Shown piece after piece: positions 60,640 through 64,000 of a stretch of 64,000 nt of DNA (positions are counted from its first letter, which is position 1; the number at the start of each line of letters is the position of its first letter). A program made the translations under genes and the position numbers. The notes under the pieces were generated by a model. It was given only the letters and a program-made list of their open reading frames with translations, did not search any database and was not told the origin of the DNA. This DNA is from JAUYQR01 sp963822435 (GTDB lineage Bacteria; Pseudomonadota; Alphaproteobacteria; Rhodobacterales; Rhodobacteraceae): positions 744,001 through 808,000 of the forward strand of contig CAWGHN010000003.1 of NCBI GenBank assembly GCA_963822435.1. Direction: 5' to 3'.

Positions 60640-63264
60640 GTGAGCGACGATGCCACCACGCCGATGATGGCGCAGTATCTGGACATCAAGGCGCAGAATC
60701 CGGGTGCGTTGCTGTTTTACCGGATGGGCGACTTTTACGAGATGTTCTTTGATGATGCTGTCGCCGCTTCGGCCGCGCTGGATATTGCGCTGACCAAGCG
60801 GGGGTTTCACCAGGGCGAACCGATCGCGATGTGCGGCGTGCCGGTGCATGCCGCCGAGGGATACCTTCTGACGCTGATTCGCAAAGGCTTTCGCGTGGCG
60901 ATTGCGGAACAACTGGAGGATCCGGCGGAGGCGAAGAAACGCGGCTACAAGGCAGTGGTGCGGCGCGATGTGGTGCGGCTGGTTACACCAGGCACCCTGA
61001 CCGAGGATTCGTTGCTGGAGGCACGGCGGCATAACTTTCTGTGCGCCTTTGCCGAGGTGCGCGATCAAGCGGCGCTGGCGTGGGCCGATATCTCGACCGG
61101 AGAGTTTCGAGTGATGCCATCAAGCCTGGCCCGGCTTGGCCCCGACCTTGCTCGCCTTGCCCCACGTGAAGTGTTGGTGAGCGAGGCGCGGGAGCGTGAT
61201 ACAGTCTCTAGCATTGCAGAAAGTGGCGCTTCGGTGACGCCGCTGTCACGCGGCAGCTTTGATTCAGCGGGCGCTGAGAAGCGGCTGTGCGAGATGTTTG
61301 GCGTGGGATCGCTGGATGCCTTTGGCAGCTTTGACCGAGCCGAGGTTTCGGCGATGGGGGCGCTGATCGACTATCTGCATCTGACGCAACGGGGGCGTTT
61401 GCCGCTGATGCGGCCGCCGGTGAAGGAATTGCAGGGCGGCACGCTGCAGATCGACGCGGCGACGCGGCGGAATCTGGAGATCACTTCGGCCCTGTCCGGT
61501 GGGCGCGACGGGTCACTGCTTGCGGCGATTGACCGGACAGTAACAGCCGGGGGCGCGCGGCTTTTGGAGCGGCGGCTTTCGGCACCATCGCTGGACCTTG
61601 GGTTGATTCATCAGCGGCTGGAAGCGGTGCGGGGGCTTTGCGAAGACGCCCGCTTGCGCGAGGCGTTGCGGGATGCGCTACGCCGGGTGCCGGATATCGA
61701 CCGAGCGCTGTCACGCATCGCACTGGATCGGGGCGGGCCTCGCGATCTGGGGGCGATCCGGGCGGGGCTGGAGCAGGCAGAGCGGATTGCCGGGCAGTTG
61801 GAGGGCGGGCCAGCCTTGCTGGTGGAAGCTGCGGCAGCGCTGCGGGGCCATGAGACGCTGGTTGCGCATCTGGACCGCGCGCTGCTGGCTGAGCTGCCGC
61901 TTTTGGCGCGCGATGGCGGGTTCATCGCAACGGGATATGACGCGGAACTGGATGAGACCCGGTCCTTGCGCGACGAGGGGCGCGGCGTAATCGGGCGGAT
62001 GCAGGCCGAATATGTCGCGCTGACGGGCGTGTCGGGGCTGAAGATCAAGCACAACAACGTATTGGGCTATTTCATCGAGGTCACAACGACGCATGAAGAC
62101 CGGATGCGGGCGATGCCTGAAACCTTCATTCACCGGCAAACGACGGCTGGACAAGTGCGCTTTACCACCGTGCCGCTGAACGAGATCGAAACCCGCATTC
62201 TGAACGCGGGCAATCATGCGATGGAGATTGAAAAACGGCACTATGACGGCCTGAAACGTGAAATCTTGGCGGCGTCTGGGCCGATTGGCCTGGCTGCACG
62301 CGCGCTGGCTGAGATTGATCTGGCGGCGGGCTTGGCCGACATGGCAGCGGCGGAAAGCTGGGTTGAGCCGGTGGTCGATGACAGCCGAGCCTTCGTGGTG
62401 ACCGGCGGGCGGCATCCGGTGGTGGAGCGGGCGCTGAAGCGGCAAGGCGCCGGCCCGTTCGTGGCGAACGATTGCGCGCTGACCGAGGCGGGGACGCCGG
62501 CGATCTGGCTTTTGACCGGGCCGAACATGGCGGGTAAATCGACCTTCCTGCGGCAGAACGCGCTGATCGCACTTCTGGCGCAGGCGGGAAGCTTTGTTCC
62601 GGCGGCTTCCGCGCGGATCGGGCTGGTCAGCCAGTTGTTTAGCCGGGTGGGTGCCTCGGATGATCTGGCGCGGGGCCGGTCAACCTTCATGGTCGAGATG
62701 GTGGAGACGGCGGCGATCCTGAATCAGGCGGATGACCGGGCGCTGGTCATTCTGGACGAGATCGGGCGAGGGACGGCAACCTATGACGGGCTTTCGATTG
62801 CCTGGGCAACGCTGGAGCATCTGCACGAGGTGAACCGCTGCCGCGCGCTGTTTGCCACGCATTACCACGAGATGACGGCCTTGGCCGGAAAGCTGGCCGG
62901 GGTGGAGAACGCCACGGTCAGCGTGAAGGAGTGGGAAGGCGACGTGATCTTTCTGCACGAGGTCAGGAAGGGCGCAGCGGACCGGTCTTATGGCGTGCAG
63001 GTGGCGCGGCTGGCGGGCCTGCCCGCGAGCGTCGTGGAGCGAGCGAAGGTGGTGCTGGAGGCGCTGGAAAAAGGCGAGCGGGAGGGTGGCAAGCAGGCCG
63101 CGCTGATCGACGACCTGCCGCTATTTCGTGCGGCACCAATGGTGGCGGCACGGCCAGCCCCGAAGGAAACAGCCGTAGAGGCGCGTTTGCGCGACATTCA
63201 CCCCGACGAGCTTACGCCCATCGAGGCGCTGCGGCTTGTCTATGAAATCAAGGGCTTGCTATAG
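60640..63264 (+). CDS. mutS: DNA mismatch repair protein MutS
   Basis: An 874-residue MutS. The mismatch-wedging motif FYRMGDFYEMFFDD is near residue 30; connector, lever and clamp domains follow (LKIKHNNVLGYFIEV). The ATPase has Walker A LTGPNMAGKSTFLRQ (about 625), Walker B LVILDEIGRGTATYDG (about 703) and ALFATHYHEM. A GTG start lies immediately after the stop of the aldo/keto reductase gene. Its stop abuts that of grpE, which converges. Confidence 0.97.
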   Translation: MSDDATTPMMAQYLDIKAQNPGALLFYRMGDFYEMFFDDAVAASAALDIALTKRGFHQGEPIAMCGVPVHAAEGYLLTLIRKGFRVAIAEQLEDPAEAKKRGYKAVVRRDVVRLVTPGTLTEDSLLEARRHNFLCAFAEVRDQAALAWADISTGEFRVMPSSLARLGPDLARLAPREVLVSEARERDTVSSIAESGASVTPLSRGSFDSAGAEKRLCEMFGVGSLDAFGSFDRAEVSAMGALIDYLHLTQRGRLPLMRPPVKELQGGTLQIDAATRRNLEITSALSGGRDGSLLAAIDRTVTAGGARLLERRLSAPSLDLGLIHQRLEAVRGLCEDARLREALRDALRRVPDIDRALSRIALDRGGPRDLGAIRAGLEQAERIAGQLEGGPALLVEAAAALRGHETLVAHLDRALLAELPLLARDGGFIATGYDAELDETRSLRDEGRGVIGRMQAEYVALTGVSGLKIKHNNVLGYFIEVTTTHEDRMRAMPETFIHRQTTAGQVRFTTVPLNEIETRILNAGNHAMEIEKRHYDGLKREILAASGPIGLAARALAEIDLAAGLADMAAAESWVEPVVDDSRAFVVTGGRHPVVERALKRQGAGPFVANDCALTEAGTPAIWLLTGPNMAGKSTFLRQNALIALLAQAGSFVPAASARIGLVSQLFSRVGASDDLARGRSTFMVEMVETAAILNQADDRALVILDEIGRGTATYDGLSIAWATLEHLHEVNRCRALFATHYHEMTALAGKLAGVENATVSVKEWEGDVIFLHEVRKGAADRSYGVQVARLAGLPASVVERAKVVLEALEKGEREGGKQAALIDDLPLFRAAPMVAARPAPKETAVEARLRDIHPDELTPIEALRLVYEIKGLL

Positions 63265-63795
63265 TTATTGCGTGTTCGACGACACGCCTACCTGTGCTGG
63301 GCGCAGGAGGCGGTCGTGCAGCAGGAAGCCTTCGGTCATCACCTGGATGATCTGGCCCGCCTTGGTGCCCGCGACCGGCGCTTCGAACATCGCCTGATGC
63401 ATCTGGGGATCGAAGGTTTCGCCAATCTCGGGCGCGATCGGGGTCATGCCGTGGCGGGTCATCACGGTGATAAGCTCACGCAGCGTCAGCTCGACGCCTT
63501 CGATCAGGGCCGAGGCGGCGGCGCGCTGGTCGTCGTTGACGGCGTTCAGGGCGCGCTTGAGGTTGTCGAACACGGGCAGAAGGTCGCGGGCAAGACGCGT
63601 GCTGCCATACTGTTCCGCTTCGCGGCGATCGCGGTCGGCTCGCTTGCGCGAGTTTTCCGCATCGGCCAGCGCGCGCATGAACTTGTCACGCAGATCGTCA
63701 CGCTCGGCTTTCAGCGCCTCGATCTCGTCGTTTGCTGCGGTCATATCCGCCTGATCCAGCTCCATCTCTTGCGGAGCGGTTTCGTCCTGCGCCAT
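63265..63795 (-). CDS. grpE: Nucleotide exchange factor GrpE
   Basis: A 176-residue co-chaperone that releases ADP from DnaK. A long N-terminal coiled coil (NDEIEALKAERDDLRDKFMR, KRADRDRREAEQYGS) is followed by LARDLLPVFDNLKRAL and the beta domain with PEIGETFDPQMHQAMFE. It lies 21 bases downstream of hrcA, the classic heat-shock operon order. Confidence 0.96.
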   Translation of the reverse strand: MAQDETAPQEMELDQADMTAANDEIEALKAERDDLRDKFMRALADAENSRKRADRDRREAEQYGSTRLARDLLPVFDNLKRALNAVNDDQRAAASALIEGVELTLRELITVMTRHGMTPIAPEIGETFDPQMHQAMFEAPVAGTKAGQIIQVMTEGFLLHDRLLRPAQVGVSSNTQ

Positions 63796-63816
63796 CTGTT
63801 CGTCCTCGTCTTCGTT

Positions 63817-64000
63817 TCAGCCCTTGCCCCGATCCGAGACAAGGCGGCCCACCAGTTGGGCGGTGTAATCCACAATCGGAACGATCCGGCCATAGTTCAG
63901 CCGGGTCGGGCCGATGACGCCCACCGCGCCGATGATTTTCCGATCAGCGTTCATATAGGGAGAAACCACCAGACTTGAACCGGAAAGTGAGAAAAGCTTG
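63817..64000 (-). CDS. hrcA: Heat-inducible transcription repressor HrcA (5' part outside window)
   Basis: The last 60 residues of HrcA, read on the minus strand: KLFSLSGSSLVVSPYMNADR, then IGAVGVIGPTRLNYGRIVP and DYTAQLVGRL. These are the characteristic C-terminal motifs. HrcA represses groESL and grpE/dnaK operons through CIRCE elements. The N-terminal HTH and start are beyond the window edge. Confidence 0.93.
   Translation of the reverse strand, partial: KLFSLSGSSLVVSPYMNADRKIIGAVGVIGPTRLNYGRIVPIVDYTAQLVGRLVSDRGKG

Overview
The window is a dense, GC-rich stretch of chromosome from an alphaproteobacterium of the family Rhodobacteraceae. The evidence is the RegB / SenC / RegA / HvrA redox-regulation cluster arranged as in Rhodobacter, the aa3-type cytochrome oxidase subunit IV microprotein, a Mic60-like gene beside heme genes, the HemY gene order, and the tsaE-amgK-murU-addB-addA-trxA run. 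Almost every base is in a gene, there is no gene-free gap above 300 bases, and I see no phage, transposon, CRISPR array or plasmid function. Genus cannot be fixed by reading.

Layout. 1-2.75 kb: end of a glycosyltransferase and leuC (broken by one extra base). 3-9.6 kb: SOUL heme-binding protein, rsfS-rlmH, an EamA transporter coupled to a proline-racemase-family enzyme, dapA, and a Slt-type lytic transglycosylase. 9.6-14.5 kb: dadA, lolA, a small SLT lipoprotein, an AEC transporter, hspQ, and a STAS/anti-sigma-kinase pair. 14.7-20.1 kb: gamma-glutamyltransferase, free methionine-R-sulfoxide reductase, homocysteine S-methyltransferase, an RluA-family pseudouridine synthase and a membrane-anchored glutamate-synthase-like flavoprotein. 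20.3-23.9 kb: a TMADH-like flavin oxidoreductase and an aldehyde dehydrogenase. 23.9-27.2 kb: a coupled mobA-mobB-DUF429-GNAT operon, a lipoprotein and the oxidase microprotein. 27.3-30.5 kb: an acyl-CoA dehydrogenase / MBL hydrolase / DUF6173 run.

30.6-37.9 kb: Sua5-type TsaC, tRNA-Thr(CGT), hemY (also broken by one extra base), a Mic60-like protein, hemD, and divergently tsaD-gpsA-yciI-EVE. 38-42.5 kb: DUF1761, DUF2853, ahcY, an HD hydrolase and a LysR regulator facing a small ORF. 42.5-45.6 kb: hvrA, regA, senC and divergent regB. 45.7-56.1 kb: a PAS protein, tsaE, amgK-murU (cell-wall recycling), addB-addA (double-strand break repair) and trxA. 56.2-64 kb: hslV, an orphan BrnA antitoxin, a DUF2157 membrane protein coupled to hslU, an aldo/keto reductase, mutS, grpE and the end of hrcA. 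tsaC, tsaD and tsaE, three of the t6A tRNA-modification genes, all lie within 17 kb.

No wholly new multi-gene system stands out. The best leads are: two one-base frameshifts in core genes; a proline-racemase homologue with Ser/Thr at both catalytic positions; a repeated terminator-like element with a conserved tail; a possible structured RNA at 38.5-38.7 kb; an orphan brnA between hslV and hslU; a small ORF facing a LysR gene across a LysR-type palindrome; and a change in strand G/C bias across the window.
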